NCBI GenBank assembly: GCA_025602905.1
Contig: JAHLKI010000024.1
Span: 248,001-312,000, forward strand
DNA length: 64,000 nt
Direction: 5' to 3'
DNA from: Phlyctochytrium arcticum
Taxonomy: Eukaryota > Chytridiomycota > Chytridiomycetes > Chytridiales > Chytridiaceae
Shown one piece after another: positions 22,903 to 35,748 of the stretch (position 1 is the stretch's first letter; every line of letters begins with the position of its first letter). Under the pieces are notes generated by a model that ran no database searches, was not told where the DNA came from, and saw only the letters and a program-made list of their open reading frames with translations. The position numbers and the translations under genes are program-made.

Positions 22903-25016
22903 TTACCGCGTCCAAAAACTATCGCCATGGAGCTGCAAGAGTCCCGTATCCCACAAGACTTGCGAAAAGGGTCGGTTGCGCTCCAGTTCAATGATGCCCC
23001 CATATTTGGGATCCGCAATGCCAATAAACATGTTTCCGGGGCCCATTCCGTCACCGCCCGGTGGCAGGGCTACCCCCGCAATCTCCCCGAAAAAGTCAAT
23101 GACCTGGGTGCGGAAAATGGAGGGTGGATCGGAGAGGCCGGATGGGAGTCGTGAGATGGGAGGGAGGGGAGGGACGCTGGGGTAGGGTGCTTCGAGGTGG
23201 GTGGGTATAGAGTTGAGGGACGTGGGTATATAGGGGGTAGTGTCGGGGGAGTCAAGCGGAGAAGTTGGTATATTGGTGGTGGTAAAAGGGAGTTTCTCGT
23301 TTTGTTCATCCCACTCTGTTTTAGAGACTTGCTGCTGCCGTCTTGGTCGCGCAAATTGTACATCCCCAGTTCCGGTTCGTTGACCCGTCAAATCAACCAC
23401 ATGGACAAAATCGGCCGGTTCGGCAAATACCAGATACCGGGCATCGTCCGAAAAGCGAATAGAGCGGACCGCACCCATTGACGCAGGCAAGACTGCCAGA
23501 GTCTTTGAAAAGTTACGGGTATCGTATAGACGGACAGTCATATCTGTGCAATAAACACGTTTAGGACGAGAGTTAAATTATTACAAGCAGATGGTGGCCA
23601 AACCTTGGTTGCCGGTAGCCAAAAGTCGTCCGCACGGCGACCATGCACAAGCAAATGAATAGTCTACGTGTCCTTCTAGCGTAGCGCAATCTACCTTGGG
23701 GGAAAAACAAAGGTCATTAAAAGTCTACTAACTGGCCTGGCTCTATCCTTAAAAAGTAGTACGTACGAGTTCCACGCTCAGAATCCACCACCAAAGATTT
23801 TATGCTGTCGCCCACAACGCAAAGTAGTCGCTTGTCGGGACTCATTGTCGTGCACTGTAAGTTTAGAAAGTGAGCAATACACACTCTTTTTCACTGCAGA
23901 TGAATATTACGTACATTGACTGGCCAGTCAAAGGGTATTGAACGTGTGACTTGCATCGTCTCCAAATCCATGACACGCGTGCACTGATCATTACTTGATA
24001 TAAGCGCTTCCTTTGCTAAACATTCAGCATGTGAGATGAATTCACAGAGTAAATGAAAGATGTCTTCAAAAGATTACCTCCAGATCGCCCAATCTCGACA
24101 TCAAGATGATTTGTGATTCCATTCACATCCGTCGTAACGCAGCCTTTGGCAATGCTTCCCCGCCCTTCCATCGATTTGACCACCCATTCTCCGGTAAACC
24201 CGCCCACCATAAGAACGTCATGTTTAGCCACCATCGAGCTAATTTTTGTGCCGCCCATGTCCACCTTTTTGAGATCGAGCATGGGACGAACGGTTCGTGT
24301 TAATGGGCACCAATGGCAAACTCCATTCCGATCTGCATTGTGCGTATAAGCTTCATGATTTCTTTGATACAGACGTAAAGCAAAGTAGATCTTACTTGTG
24401 AAGAATACGTCCTGTTTGGATGTTGCCCATACCAAATTACGGAGTTGAAAGTGCACAATATGACATTTATGTTCGAGTTGGGCATGGCGGAACTTGTAAA
24501 AAGCGCCGTCTCTGCGGGACATGATACATTCCTGTATGCATCCATCATCAGTCAAATGCTATCCCAAAAAATACTTTTGTTGCATATACCTTGACGACTT
24601 TATCCCTTGGCATCGACAAGTTTCGGTAATTTCCATAATTACGGACCCGTGAATCTCGAAACTTGTCGCGGGGGATAGGCAACTGTGCCCAATTAATCCC
24701 CTGCATATCCACTGCAAAATGACCGGTTTTGATTAGCTATCAACATTTAGGACCGGAGATTATGCGCCGTCGTCCTCACCGTGCCCCTCGACAATATCTT
24801 CCACTGTGACTTCCCGTGGCATCGTTAAACCCATAGCGACTTGCTTCAATCAAGATCAGTCTTTATGCTTCGGAAATTTCATATCCAGGCGAAAGCCTAC
24901 CTCGTCGTCATCTAAAAAATCTGTAGCTATTTCCTTGATTTAGTATTTGTTGCTCAGCCTGAGCAGCAGTCGAATCAAAATAGTTACGTACAATCCAAAT
25001 CGTCGTAAGATTCCAT
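22903..25016 (-). CDS. WD40 repeat protein, fungal DUF2415-type
   Basis: Ten exons: 24992-25016, 24901-24920, 24780-24843, 24590-24711, 24396-24531, 24078-24332, 23915-24015, 23767-23854, 23604-23690 and 22903-23543. They sum to 1539 nt and 512 aa with no frame break. The N-terminus is acidic (MESYDDLDYFLDDDE), followed by a DMQGINW...RNYGNYRNL block. WD-type strands follow (NLVWATS, GGFTGEWVV, EGHVDYSFACAWSPCGRLLATGNQD, VRLYDTR, VRSIRFSDDARYLVFAE). This resembles the fungal WD40/DUF2415 proteins (S. pombe SPAC2A9.03 type), whose role is not well defined. Exon 2 is only 20 nt. Confidence in the exon structure is higher than in the family name. Confidence 0.8.
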
Positions 25017-25675
25017 TCCTGCGGCCCGTTAGGCCCGACCAGGTAGGTTTGTCACTGACGAGCTCACTTTCTCGGTCGATTGGGGGCCTTTCGTTTAACG
25101 GTTTGGAAAGGCCCGCCAGACAAGAATTATAAGAGTAAAAGGTGATGGACCGTATGGGAATAGTCCACAAGAAGGTGTGTTGGGAGAGTGGTCGTTGCCT
25201 TCCACCAAGGCAGAGTTGTAGAACGATTCCGACTGCCCAGTGCCCAAACTTGTATCAATCTTCGGCGAACAAGACTTTCTTTCCAGTATGCAAGGCTTTC
25301 TGAGTGAGTGGAGAGAGTTTCTCGACCAAGAATCGGTTGATATTATAGGAGTCTTCGAGTGATTTAGTTTTAGTTGGTCCACGAAAGTTGCCGATTGACT
25401 TGCTTGTACAGTAGTGTCTGTTTGGGTGTGGGAGTTTGGTCATCAATAGCCCGTGACCAAGTGACAGCCAAGGGGAGCCAAGGCCCTCGGCCAAACGTGA
25501 GAGGTAAAACTCTGCATAAAACATGCAAAAAACCAAAACGAAAAAACGCGCATGGATGTGATGATTTGGTAAAACATTCTAATGACATAAATGCAACATG
25601 CGTTATATCTGAAAATATATATTGGGAAAGTACATGCGCCTATAAAAAAACTGGGGCATCCTACTCGACGACGGC
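25017..25675. other. Spacer between eIF3a and the WD40 gene
   Basis: It holds the eIF3a 3' flank and the WD40 gene promoter. No ORF is supported. Confidence 0.4.
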
Positions 25676-28600
25676 CTATCGCTCACGACGACGCCATTTA
25701 GCTTCAGCAGGAGGGGTTCCAGCAGCAGGTGGTGTGGGTGGAGGGGTGGCCGCAGAGTCCGTTGCGCCAGCGGCCCGGCGCTGCGCTTCACGATCTCGCC
25801 AGCTGGTTCCGGTAGATGGACGTTCCAAGTTGAGCACAGGTGGGCCTCCTGATGTTGATGGAGCAGCAGCACGCGCTGGTGCGGCACGACGCCATCCACC
25901 TTCCTCGCGTTCGGGTGCGGTTGCGGGTGCAGCAACATTTTCCGATGATCGGCTGGCAGCAGCACGGCGCCATCCACCTTCCTCGCGTTCGGGAGCAGCA
26001 GCAGCACGAGGTCCAGCGCCAGCGGCGGCCCGCTCAGCCTTCTCACGCTCAAGACGCTCTTCAATGGCTGCCTCACGTTCCTTTTGTTTGCGAGCAATCT
26101 CCTCAAGTTTGGCAAGACGTTCGGCATTGGCTTCGCGATCGGCAGCGGCACGGATACGACGTTCCTCGGCTTCAACTGCCTCGCGCGCAGTACGCTCACG
26201 GGCCTCTTCCTCATTACGAATACGGTCAGCCTCTTCTTGTTGACGGCGAATGACTTCTTGGCGTTTGGCTTCCTTAAATTCTTCAATACGGCGCTCCTTT
26301 GCCTCGGCCAATCGTCGCTCGGCATCCTCCTTGATCGCAGTGTACTCAGCCTCGCGCTCGGACGCAAGTCGCTCTTTGAGAACGGAAAAGTCAGACATCA
26401 TGCGAGACATGCGAGCCTTTTGAGCAAATGCGGTTTTGTGGGCAGCGCGTGCAGCTTCAATCTTGGCCTTGGACAAAGCCTCAAACGTGGCCTTATCCGT
26501 AACCTTTTGCTCGTCGTAATCCTTCTGCAGCAGGGGAATCTCTTCCTTTCGCAAAGCACGCTCAACGTAATCAATCTTCTTGCCAACGGCACGGAGACGG
26601 GCAGCCAATTCACGCTTTTCCTTCTCGAGCTGCTCAATCTGCATCTCACGGAGACGGTTTGTGTCCAAGCCTTCGAGCTCCTCTTGATTGACCTTAATCT
26701 TCTTGTCCTTGAGGTCTTCAGCAAGCTGGGCGGCCAATTTAGCGGCTTCTTGACGTTGGATGTCGGCACGAACTTGCTCAATACGGCTCTGCTCACGCTT
26801 CTTTGACTCTTCCTCCAGGCGAATCTTTTCAGCCTCACGTTCCTTCTCAAGACGCTCCTTACGCGCTTCTTGCTCAGCACGTTCTCTCTGCAAGAGCTCA
26901 TTTTCACGGAGCTCCTTCTTCTTCTCAATGAGGAGACGACGTTGCGTGGTCAATTTGCACTCTTCTTCGAGATGCTCTACCGCTTCGGCAAAGGCACGAG
27001 CCTTGGCTGCGCGTTTAACTTCAATGATCTTGTTCTCGGGGGCAATGGTGGTAGATGTCTGACTAATCAGAGTGACGGCAGTGTGAAGCCTCTTGGCCAG
27101 GCGGGTAAGTTGGGTGCGCATCTGTTCGGATGGCAGGGACTGCAAAATGGGTCCTTCGGAAATGGTACCCTTGGATGCCGCAAACACGTCAGTCTCAAAG
27201 GTCAGAGTGTGCGATTGGTGGTTTACGCGGATGGAGAGCTCGCCCTTTTTGCAACCGTTCATGATAAACTTTTCAATTTGGTGAGAGCTGTAGTTGAAAG
27301 GTTCAGGGAAAGCAGCCAGCTTAACAACCGAGTCGATTTTGACAGTTGTGTAGACTTGGGACAATTGTTGCAGCAAACGGGTCAGGATGACCTGGTGCAG
27401 AGGCTCAACATAGGTGGACAGGTCCTTGTCTTCCTGCAATTTGGGGAGCAAGTGGGCAATCTTCTTAGTGATTGACAAAGGGTGAAACTGAACTTCCAAG
27501 ATCTGGTATAGCTCCTTCAATTCAGGTCGCACACGGGAGAAGACGGTCTTGCTGAGGGCCTCCTTCAATAAAGTTTCACGCGATGGAGTGCGAGCAACGC
27601 GAAGGAGGTTGGCCAGCCGCTGCGTCTTTGGCTTGCTCTCGTCGCCGTCAATGTAAGATCCACGGGTTTTGGCGGTAGTAATGATAGGGATAGCCAAGGC
27701 CGACATCAGGACGATAGAGGCCATGCGCTGGTGTTCCTCCTCACTCAAGTTCTTGTTCAAACGAACTGTGCCGTAATACTTGTTCCAAGCAGCGGCATGG
27801 AAAAGGTAGTTTTCACCAACCATGAAAATTTTTGCCAGCTTCTCGTAGTAGTTTGCCATCATGAAAGGCTTTGGGGGCTTTTTCGACATGGCCAACAAGT
27901 TGTGAATATCCTCGATTGAGCGGAAACCCTCTTGCCAAAGCTGCAACTCGGTAGCAGCGTTCAACTGCACGAAACGAGTGTCAAGATGTCGCTGAAGGGT
28001 GTCTACATCGTTCAGGTTGATGGCGTGGCTTTGGTGGGCATATTTGGCGGCAGTGGCCAAGTGCTGGCGCAACAATTCGCAAAGACGGCGGAATTCAGTC
28101 TTACGAGCGTACTTTAAACAAAACTGGAAAGCCTGATTGGCGACAGACTGGTACAAAATTTCCAGACGGGCATTGTTACGCAAAATGTCGAGAGCAGTTC
28201 GGTAGGCCTCCCAAAGGAACTTTAGCCAAGGGGTAACGACTTCACGGTCAGTACGGTCCTTGTCTACTTCAGCGCTAACGGTACTGAGGATGATGGATTC
28301 GGGGGTTTCGGACGCTTCAAGATCCTCTACAGTGTCTATTGTAAGAGCATCAGCTTTAGCCTGAGCATCGGCGACTTTGGCCTCTGAGAGTTCAATGAAA
28401 CGCTTGATCACTTGCTATAAATTTTCAAAAAAGATAAGTTAGCATTTCAGCGCAATTGAGGTTCCTTGCGTCGTGCGTAAACACAAACCTCAATGCTGAG
28501 AACAGTAAGATTCTGGGAAATATTCTTGTACTGATGAAGACCCTCCTTGGCGGTCTTTCCTTTGCGTAAGGTAACGCAGAGCTCAACAAACTTGAGCATG

Positions 28601-28869
28601 ATCGGCTCGAGAGTCGTCAAGGGGGTAGAGCGAGATCGCTTCGACATGATAATCTCATGAAGATTGCTCAAAGCCGTGGCTGGCTGAGAGACAGCCATCA
28701 GGTCTGGTTAAAAAGAAGGAGAAGTATGATATTAGAATCAATTGCAAGGATCTACCATGCCCTTTACGATCCAGATGGGTTCGTATATAGGGCAATCCGG
28801 GAAGAATAACAAAGGCGTACCTTCCGCACGCTTGAGGGCATTCTCGGGCCTGTTGTGGAAACGAGACAT
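25676..28869 (-). CDS. TIF32: Translation initiation factor eIF3 subunit a
   Basis: Exons 28821-28869, 28489-28703 and 25676-28414 give 1000 aa. The N-terminus (MSRFHNRPENALKRAEDL) matches the eIF3a signature FxKPENALKRAxEL. A helical region and PCI domain (to about residue 500) form the scaffold that binds eIF3b, eIF3c and the 40S subunit. A long charged Glu/Arg/Lys/Ala coiled coil follows (about 540-880). The tail has two near-identical EREEGGWRRAA blocks, a short version of the Arg/Gly/Asp-rich repeats at the end of animal eIF3a. The protein acts in the cytosol in 43S pre-initiation complex assembly. eIF3b, its direct partner, lies 4 kb away on the other strand. Confidence 0.95.
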
Positions 28870-29485
28870 GATTGCAAAAAGCTTCCTTCCTCCCCCGGTT
28901 ACAGAAAGAGGTAAAGGAAGCGGTGGATATTTGCCGAAGGTCGGGTTTCCTGTGGGTGATGGAACCTCTGGGTGATTGTCAGCAACTGGTCCGGCGGAGG
29001 ATCAGATGCTTCGAAGCTGGCCGCGAGGGAGGGAGAGAAAAGGTCGGTAAGGGATGGGGTAACCGGTGACCTTCTTTTGGCGATGGCGGGTGGGTGATGG
29101 ACGCTGGAGATCCTGGGTGGTTCTCAGCTGTTTTGCGATTTGGGATTTGCTGCCTGGGGCCGCTGGCGACGATGACTGGGAAAGAAAACCGGACGGAGCG
29201 GATCGGGTGGCACAGCCATGCACTCATCTGGACTATTGAACATCTGAACCCAAATTTCGCAAAACCACAAAAGTGAATAACAAATGTATGAATAGATGCA
29301 AGATACCCGGGCGGCATTGAGAGAGAATCAGCAGTAAGGGTGGATACTCTTGTCGTCAAACGTCAAAGATGGTCAAGTCCAATATTCGAAAAGATGATAT
29401 TAAAGGAGGGAAACGACAGTCTAGAGTAGTACGTAAATCGACAGCGGCTTTCCACTATACATTTGAATTTATGAGGATAATAGTC
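28870..29485. other. Spacer between quinone reductase gene and eIF3a
   Basis: It holds the promoter of eIF3a and the 3' flank of the quinone reductase gene. No supported ORF; one 126-aa minus-strand frame has low-complexity composition. Confidence 0.4.
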
Positions 29486-30871
29486 CTAAAAGCATCGGTT
29501 GATAATCTTGGCAAAGTGGCGTCCTTGATGGGCAGCGATGTCAAGTTCCTTGGGCGAAGGCTGGCGAGAGCCATCTCCCTCGGCAACGGTTCCGGCCCCA
29601 TATGCACTGCCGCCAATGACTTCAGTGTTGTCATTCAGCAGAGGGTTGCTATAGCCTGTTGAACATAATATGATCAGAAACGTGGGGTAAATGTTTTTCG
29701 ACGCATCATCAAACGTACCAGTTGGCACAAAGAGGATTCCGTGATGCACAAGCTGAGGAAGGAATGAGAAGGCCGTAGTCTCTTGACCACCATGTTGAGT
29801 GGCAGTCGACGTAAAGATACCAGCATATTTTCCTAAAGTTGATGGTAAGCGGCCGGATGAGGCGACAAGAGGTGCGGTAAACTTACCAACAAGGGCTCCG
29901 CTTTGCCAAAGCTGGCCAGTCGCATCCCAAAAGGCCCTCACTTGCGCTGCAGGAAGACCATACCGAGTTCTAATCGCAAAAATATAAGTTATTATAATCA
30001 CTTTGAAAAAGATCTCCGGTGCAACTGCAACTCACGGGATGCCAAAGAGATAGCCGTCCGCTTCAGTCAATTGGCTTGGTTCAATGACGGGAATGTCATC
30101 AAACTTTGCGGCATGCATCTTATCCAGAACCTCCTCGGAAAGGGTCTCCTGGACTCTCCACAGCTTTGCTTCTACATTGGTTTCCTCCAGACCCTTGACA
30201 ATTGCCTCTGCAATGGTTTTGGTATGCCCCCATGTAGAGTAAATAATGACATACACCTTGGCCTTTTTCTTGCCAGAGGGGTTGACATCTGCTGCCGTAG
30301 CGCCTGGGATGTCCGTTGTAGGTTCAGGGGCGGCCTTTGGCTGCTCAGATTTGTCGACAGCCGCTTCAGTAGTAGATGGGGCAGGAGGAGTTTCGGTGCT
30401 AGTTGTTGGTTGAGCGTCGGTTTTCAATTCTGAAGCAATTGGCAATTCAGCAGGGGTCTCATTCGACGCAGTGACGGGCTCTTCTTTCTTGCCGGCATCA
30501 GGGGCGGCAGCAACAGGAGAAGTAGGTGCAGTCTGGCTAGCATCAGCGGCGGCGGAAGTGACTACATTGGTTGTTGCGGCGGGATCAGCGGCAGTGGTGG
30601 TGGTGGGAGCAGCAGCAGCCTCAGCCGTATGAGCTGGCACCTCTACGGCCGTTGCTGTTGCGGTCGTCTTTTCCGGGGTGATCCGCTCGTGGGAATTCAC
30701 AATGGCGGGGATGGGTGCTGCTGGCTGGTTGATTGAGTTCATGGACGATCCCTGGATGGCAATCTGCGGGACTGCGGCGCCTGTCCCATCGTCAGCCTGC
30801 CCATTCTGGTCGGCCTTGAGGTTGCGCTTGCTCTTCTTTTTCAGAAACGATTTGCTGTTCTTTCCGCCCAT
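29486..30871 (-). CDS. Flavodoxin-like NAD(P)H:quinone oxidoreductase (WrbA/Pst2 family) with long N-terminal extension
   Basis: Exons 30036-30871, 29887-29969, 29719-29832 and 29486-29655 give 400 aa. The C-terminal 200 residues form a WrbA/Pst2/Obr1-type flavodoxin fold: VYVIIYSTWGHTKTIAEAI binds FMN phosphate, GIPTRYG and FTSTATQHGGQETT shape the flavin site, and the GxxYGAGT motif is present near the end. These enzymes reduce quinones by two electrons and protect membranes against oxidants. Residues 1 to about 200 are an Ala/Thr/Pro-rich low-complexity extension absent from the core family. The start MGGKNSKS followed by a basic stretch fits N-myristoylation plus a polybasic membrane anchor. 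Confidence 0.9.
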
Positions 30872-31136
30872 TGCTACAAATTGCTACAGTACAAACCAAA
30901 ACGCGTCCGTCGCTTCAATCCGATCTTATAATTTGGCGTGTTTCTCGGAACTCCTCCACCAGATGGTCGGAACTGCCGCCTATTTAGCCTGGGTGAATTT
31001 CCGAATAGACACATATATGACATTGGCAACAGTAAGGATCAATGTATGTATCGAATACACATTTCGTGTGTTTTGTATGTGGAAAAAGGATGCAGGTGCT
31101 AAATAATAAAAAGCTATCGAGGAGAACTATATGCGT
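30872..31136. other. Short spacer between TOM40 and the quinone reductase gene
   Basis: 265 bases with no ORF of note, holding the quinone reductase promoter and the TOM40 3' flank. Confidence 0.4.
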
Positions 31137-32492
31137 TTAAGCTTCAAGAGTAAATCCAATACCTACTCGTCCTTGACCACCTCCACCTTTGGCGTAGTCA
31201 ATCTCACCAGACAAATGGAATGCGAGTCCACCCACAATGCGCTCCTCAAGAACAGCGCTGAGGCGACCAGCAGTGTCAACCATGGCGCGAATACTGGCAT
31301 TCAGCGTATCAAGCTTGAAACCCAGGCTAGCAATACCTTCCCGTCGACCTTCACCCATGGCGCTGGCGCGTGTCATGAGGAGCTGGAGCTCGGTAAAGAC
31401 TTCCAGGCGCTGGTTGAGGCGTCGCCAGTATGTGGTGTGCAAAAGACCGCTGCCCGGCTGGAAGGTGGAGGTGAGAACCTGCGTGGGAGCCTTGGGGTCA
31501 GCTGGGGGGAAGGGTGAGGGCATGCCAAGAGGAACAGTGGAAGGTGGGGGCAATGGTGCACATGGGGGTGGGGCGTAGCGGAAAGCATAAGAGAGAGACG
31601 ACTCTTCAACATCAGCCATCATGCGGTTGTACACGAGCTCAGCACCGACAGCGACTGAGGGTGTAACTGACTGGAGGTAAGCAAGCTGGTAAATGCCTGT
31701 GGCAGCCGAGGAGCCCTTCTTTTGCCAGGAAGCACCCTTGTCGATTAGGTTTGGGTTGACAGCCTTGATGCCAAACGAAAAGTCTGATCCAATGTGATCG
31801 TGTTCGACCTGGACCATGTTTTGGCCGGGCTGATTCGTGAGGTGCGCCGTCATCTTTGTGGTGGAAGAAATCTTTGCGGGCTCAGGCATCACTGGAGGAG
31901 CCTGCTCATGGGGCGGCTTGGTAGGGTCCTGGGGTGGCATGACGGGGGATGGTCCAGCGAGCCAGTTGATGTTGGCACGAGCTTGCAGACCACCCTGGTC
32001 GTCGACTTGACCGTGAAGCATCATCTGGAGAGCACTTCAATGAGACAAATGTCATGTTCTGGGGCGAAATGTCAGATACCGACCTTGTCCTTGGCGTAGA
32101 CGGCTCCAAAGTTGTATGATGGAGGGAATTGCGTGGCTCCCCATGAGAGCGAGTGCATGACTTGGAAGTGAGGGGTCAAGATGGATGTCAGATCAAATTT
32201 GGCACCTTCAATCAAAAAGTTTGTTGGCTGGACCACTACAAGACAAAAATCGGTTTAGTAAACTGATGCAGAATCTCCATAGAGCTCCATGTTGCTGCCG
32301 AGGTCCCTTCTGCTTCTGCGAGCTACTTGTGGAGAAAGAATACTTACTCTTTGCTTCACGGTGCAATCCTTCCCAGCTGCCAGGTGAGGGCAAGTTCATG
32401 CGGCGACGCAGGTCGGCCAGACCGCCAAAAAGACCCCCATGCACACTCGTTGCGGCGGGCACTGGGGCCGGTGGTAAAGTCGTTCCCTCCAT
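31137..32492 (-). CDS. TOM40: Mitochondrial import channel Tom40
   Basis: Exons 32348-32492, 32084-32235 and 31137-32024 give 394 aa. The order is an Ala/Pro N-terminus, a GLFGGLADLRRRMNLPSPGSWE block, then the first beta strands (VQPTNFLIEGAKFDLT, FQVMHSLSWGA, NFGAVYA). The remaining strands follow, including GLQARANINW and ISxxGLGF-type SxxGIGFTLEA, a C-terminal beta-signal. Two Pro-rich loops (about 135-155 and 260-285) are longer than usual. Tom40 is the beta-barrel pore of the outer-membrane TOM complex, through which precursors such as Tim8 and Mdj1 clients enter mitochondria. It is divergent from eIF3b with 444 bases between start codons. Confidence 0.93.
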
Positions 32493-32936
32493 CTTGTGAT
32501 TCTAGTAGCTTTTTGCAGAAATGGTCTCTGCCGAGATTTCGCCGTCAGTTTCGCCAGAACTGAAACTGTGGTCGTAAATTCGTCGGCATGGCAATTGCCT
32601 CATTTATCTCAAAACGGCAGCATTGCCACGTCACCCTTGCTGCGCCAGTGCTGCGCATGAAGACACGTGACCCATTTTGGAAGCTGCAAAGCGTAGCAAC
32701 GGTTGCCAAGATCAGACGGCCATTAGGAAATCCTGAAAGCTCCCAATTTTTGACCGCAAAATCACCCAGGAGCAAAAACGAAATTGTTGAAGAAATTCGA
32801 ACGAGTTGCAAAAAGCCAAAGCTACTCGGCCCACGAAAACCTATTCCACAACGGTAAGCATCAGCTGGGCCGGATTTCTCCAGCATGAACGGACCTAACC
32901 CCGCACTTTTCCGGTGAACAGATCAGTTTTGCAAAC
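32493..32936. promoter_or_regulatory. Shared divergent promoter region of TOM40 and eIF3b
   Basis: 444 bases lie between the two start codons on opposite strands, with no ORF of note. Both promoters must lie here; I saw no strong TATA box. Confidence 0.5.
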
Positions 32937-35274
32937 ATGGCGCCTGCAGTAGAGGAGCCGTATACCGAGGAGGATATTGCCAATATCGACTTTTCGGACC
33001 TCGAGGAAAACTTCAAAGTCGACCTTCCTTCCACTTTTGACAATGTCGTAGTTGTTGACAATGTCCCCATTGTTGGCGAGACCAAGCGCGAGCTCCTGTT
33101 GCGAGCTATCCGCAAATTGTTCCGGGACATGGGCGAAATCAAGGACATCGAGATGCCTGTAGACCCCGCCACCGGCAAAAGCAAGGGATTCCTGTTTATC
33201 GAGTTTGACAGCCCGGATTCCGCTGCCCTGGCCGTTCGCCAAGCTAATGGACATCGCATGGACAAGCAGCACGTTTTGGCTGTCAACCGCTTCGATGATA
33301 TTGAGAAATACTCCAACATTGAGGACACTTACACTGAACCCGAGCCAGAGCAGTTCGAAGAAAAGGAGCACCTCAAGAGCTGGTTGACCGACTCCCGCGC
33401 CCGCGACCAATGGGTGATGATGAAGGGTGACGAAGTCAGCATCTACTGGAATAACAAATCCGATCAACCAGACTTGGTTCACAGCAGAGCTGTAAGAGCA
33501 GAAAAACGATACTGTGTTGGGGCTATTATTTAGATTCTTTTTTTAGAACTGGTCCGACATGTATGTCGCATGGTCTCCACGAGGAACCTATTTGGCAACA
33601 TTCCACAAGCAAGGTATTGCCTTGTGGGGTGGCCCAAGTTGGAGCAAGATTGTCCGATTCCCCCACACCAACGTCAAACTCATCGACTTCAGTCCCAACG
33701 AACGCTACATCACGACCTGGAGTCACGAACCATTTGTTACTCCCACGGGCGAATACCACGTAAGTTGTGACCCCGACAGAGAAACACGTCTTCCATTTGC
33801 CACATGATGATCACCGTCACATGGATTCGTCAATGACTGGTCGATTCCTTGCTCTCCGCGAGTTGAGTCTCGGTAGTGATTAAGCATTCAGAACAGAGAT
33901 CTGATGACAAGTGGCTCCCTACTATTCCGTCAAAACGCTAAACTTCTGTTTGTTTATTTACAGCACATTGCTATCTGGGATATTGTCACCGGTCGTCAAT
34001 TGCGATCTTTCGCCCTCGACTCTCAAACCGGCAGCTCCGAAGGCCGCCAAGGCGGAACAATGAAGATTGATTGGCCAATGTTCAAATGGTCTCACGATGA
34101 CAAATACGTTGCTCGAATGGTGGATAACATGATCAGTGTGTACGAGACACCGGGTATGGGTCTTTTGGACAAGAAGAGTTTTAAGATTGAAAACCTGAAA
34201 ACGTTCGAATGGTCTCCCACTGACCACATGATCAGTTACTGGACTCCTGAGATCGGAAACATCCCCGCCCGTGTCACCCTCATCCGTGTTCCCAGTCGTG
34301 AAGTTATACGAACAAAGAACTTGTTTGGAGTGATTGACTGCAAGCTTTACTGGCAGTCTGGTGGAGAATATCTGCTTGTCCGCGTGGATCGTGCCAAGAC
34401 AAAGAAATCCACTAGCACCAATTTCGAGATTTTCCGGCTGTCTGAGAAGGACGTCCCAGTTGACGTTATGGAAGTAGACAGTGGTTCAGAAGTGCTTAAT
34501 GTGTTCTGGGAGCCCAAGGGTCACCGATTCGCGGTCCTTTCTCAGGAAAGTCAACGTACCACTGTAGGCTTCTATCACATGGTCTCTTCCGCAACCTCTG
34601 GCAAGAAGGGAGGCCCATCTGTCACCGATGTTGCTCAAGGTGTGAAGTTGGACAAAACTGCTGATGCCAATGGTGCCAACCAGGTTGTTTGGTCTCCCAA
34701 GGGTCGCTTCTGTGTCGTTGCCAGCGTACGGAGTAGCCAGGGTGAGCTCCAATTCTGGGATGCGGAGGATGCTATCCTTATGGCTACGGGTGATCACTAT
34801 ATGTGCACAGATCTCGAGTGGGATCCCACAGGTCGATTCGTCACATCATCTGTTTCGTGGTGGCGTATTCAGAGCGACACTGGTTTCATGATGTGGACAT
34901 TTACTGGCCAGCTCCTTACAAAACAAACTGTCCCTACGTTTAAGCAACTTTTGTGGCGCCCCCGTCCCCCTTCGCTGTTGTCGGAAGAGGAACAAAAGAA
35001 GATTAAGAAGAATCTCAAGGAGTACAGCAAGAAGTTTGAGGAGGAAGACGCGGCACAATCCAAGGCTGTCAACAAGGAGGTATTGGAGAAGCGTCTCAAG
35101 CTCTGGCGCGAGTGGAACGAGTACGTCCAGCGGGTCCGGGATGACTATGAAAAGTCAAACAAGGCCCGTTTCGAAATCTGGGGCTTTGATCCTGAGCAGG
35201 AGGATGAGGCTGTGGAGGGTATTGAGGAATGGGTTGAGGAGCTTATTGAAGAGACGGAGGAGATTGTCAACTAG
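32937..35274 (+). CDS. PRT1: Translation initiation factor eIF3 subunit b
   Basis: Exons 32937-33491, 33547-33759 and 33964-35274 give 692 aa. The acidic N-terminus is followed by an RRM (about 38-125) with VVVDNVPIV as RNP2 and KGFLFIEF as RNP1. A nine-bladed beta-propeller region (about 150-610) has the eIF3b hallmarks: [38 protein letters not shown] and [10 protein letters not shown]. The C-terminus is helical ([29 protein letters not shown]), the part that contacts eIF3i and eIF3g. It is a core scaffold of eIF3 on the 40S subunit. The second intron (204 nt) is the longest in this gene. The ATG at 32937 is the first in the frame. Confidence 0.95.
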
Positions 35275-35748
35275 CTGATACATGTTTAACCTGGGATCCG
35301 CCACATTTATTTAGACTTGCATGATATCACAGTTTTGTTTATTTTTTTTTTCAAATTCAGCGGGACCCGCCCATCGTAATTGTATACATCACATATTTCA
35401 TGTTATTGAGCGAGCGAAGGTCCTGCGACTATCCTTCCACCGCTACATCATTCCGTTGAGCCTATATAGAGGTCGGAAGTGCCGGCAGATTGCGACGCGT
35501 TCGTTCTTTCGTGCGCAGCACTTAGTGGGTCCTTCTGCCGATCGCAAGTCAGATCGCAAGTTTGCCATCCGCCCGGGATCTACTGGACGTGGCCAAGTGC
35601 GAGGTTTCCGCCCAGCATACAATACACCGTGCGGGGATGTCTAAAAACCGCTGGCTTGTTACTACTCCATCGTGATGGACGGCAATCTCACCAATAAAGA
35701 CACTTTGGACCGCGACCTGCTAGATCGCGTTGATGCTAGCCACTGACA
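35275..35748. other. 3' flank of eIF3b and spacer
   Basis: No gene supported. It includes a T-rich run near 35341 and a doubled cagatcgcaag near 35545-35560. Confidence 0.4.

Noticed and set aside
25374..26243. 289-aa plus-strand open frame across the eIF3a tail
   Set aside because: Arg/Ala/Ser composition is the antisense of the Glu/Arg/Ala coiled coil; it has no features of its own.
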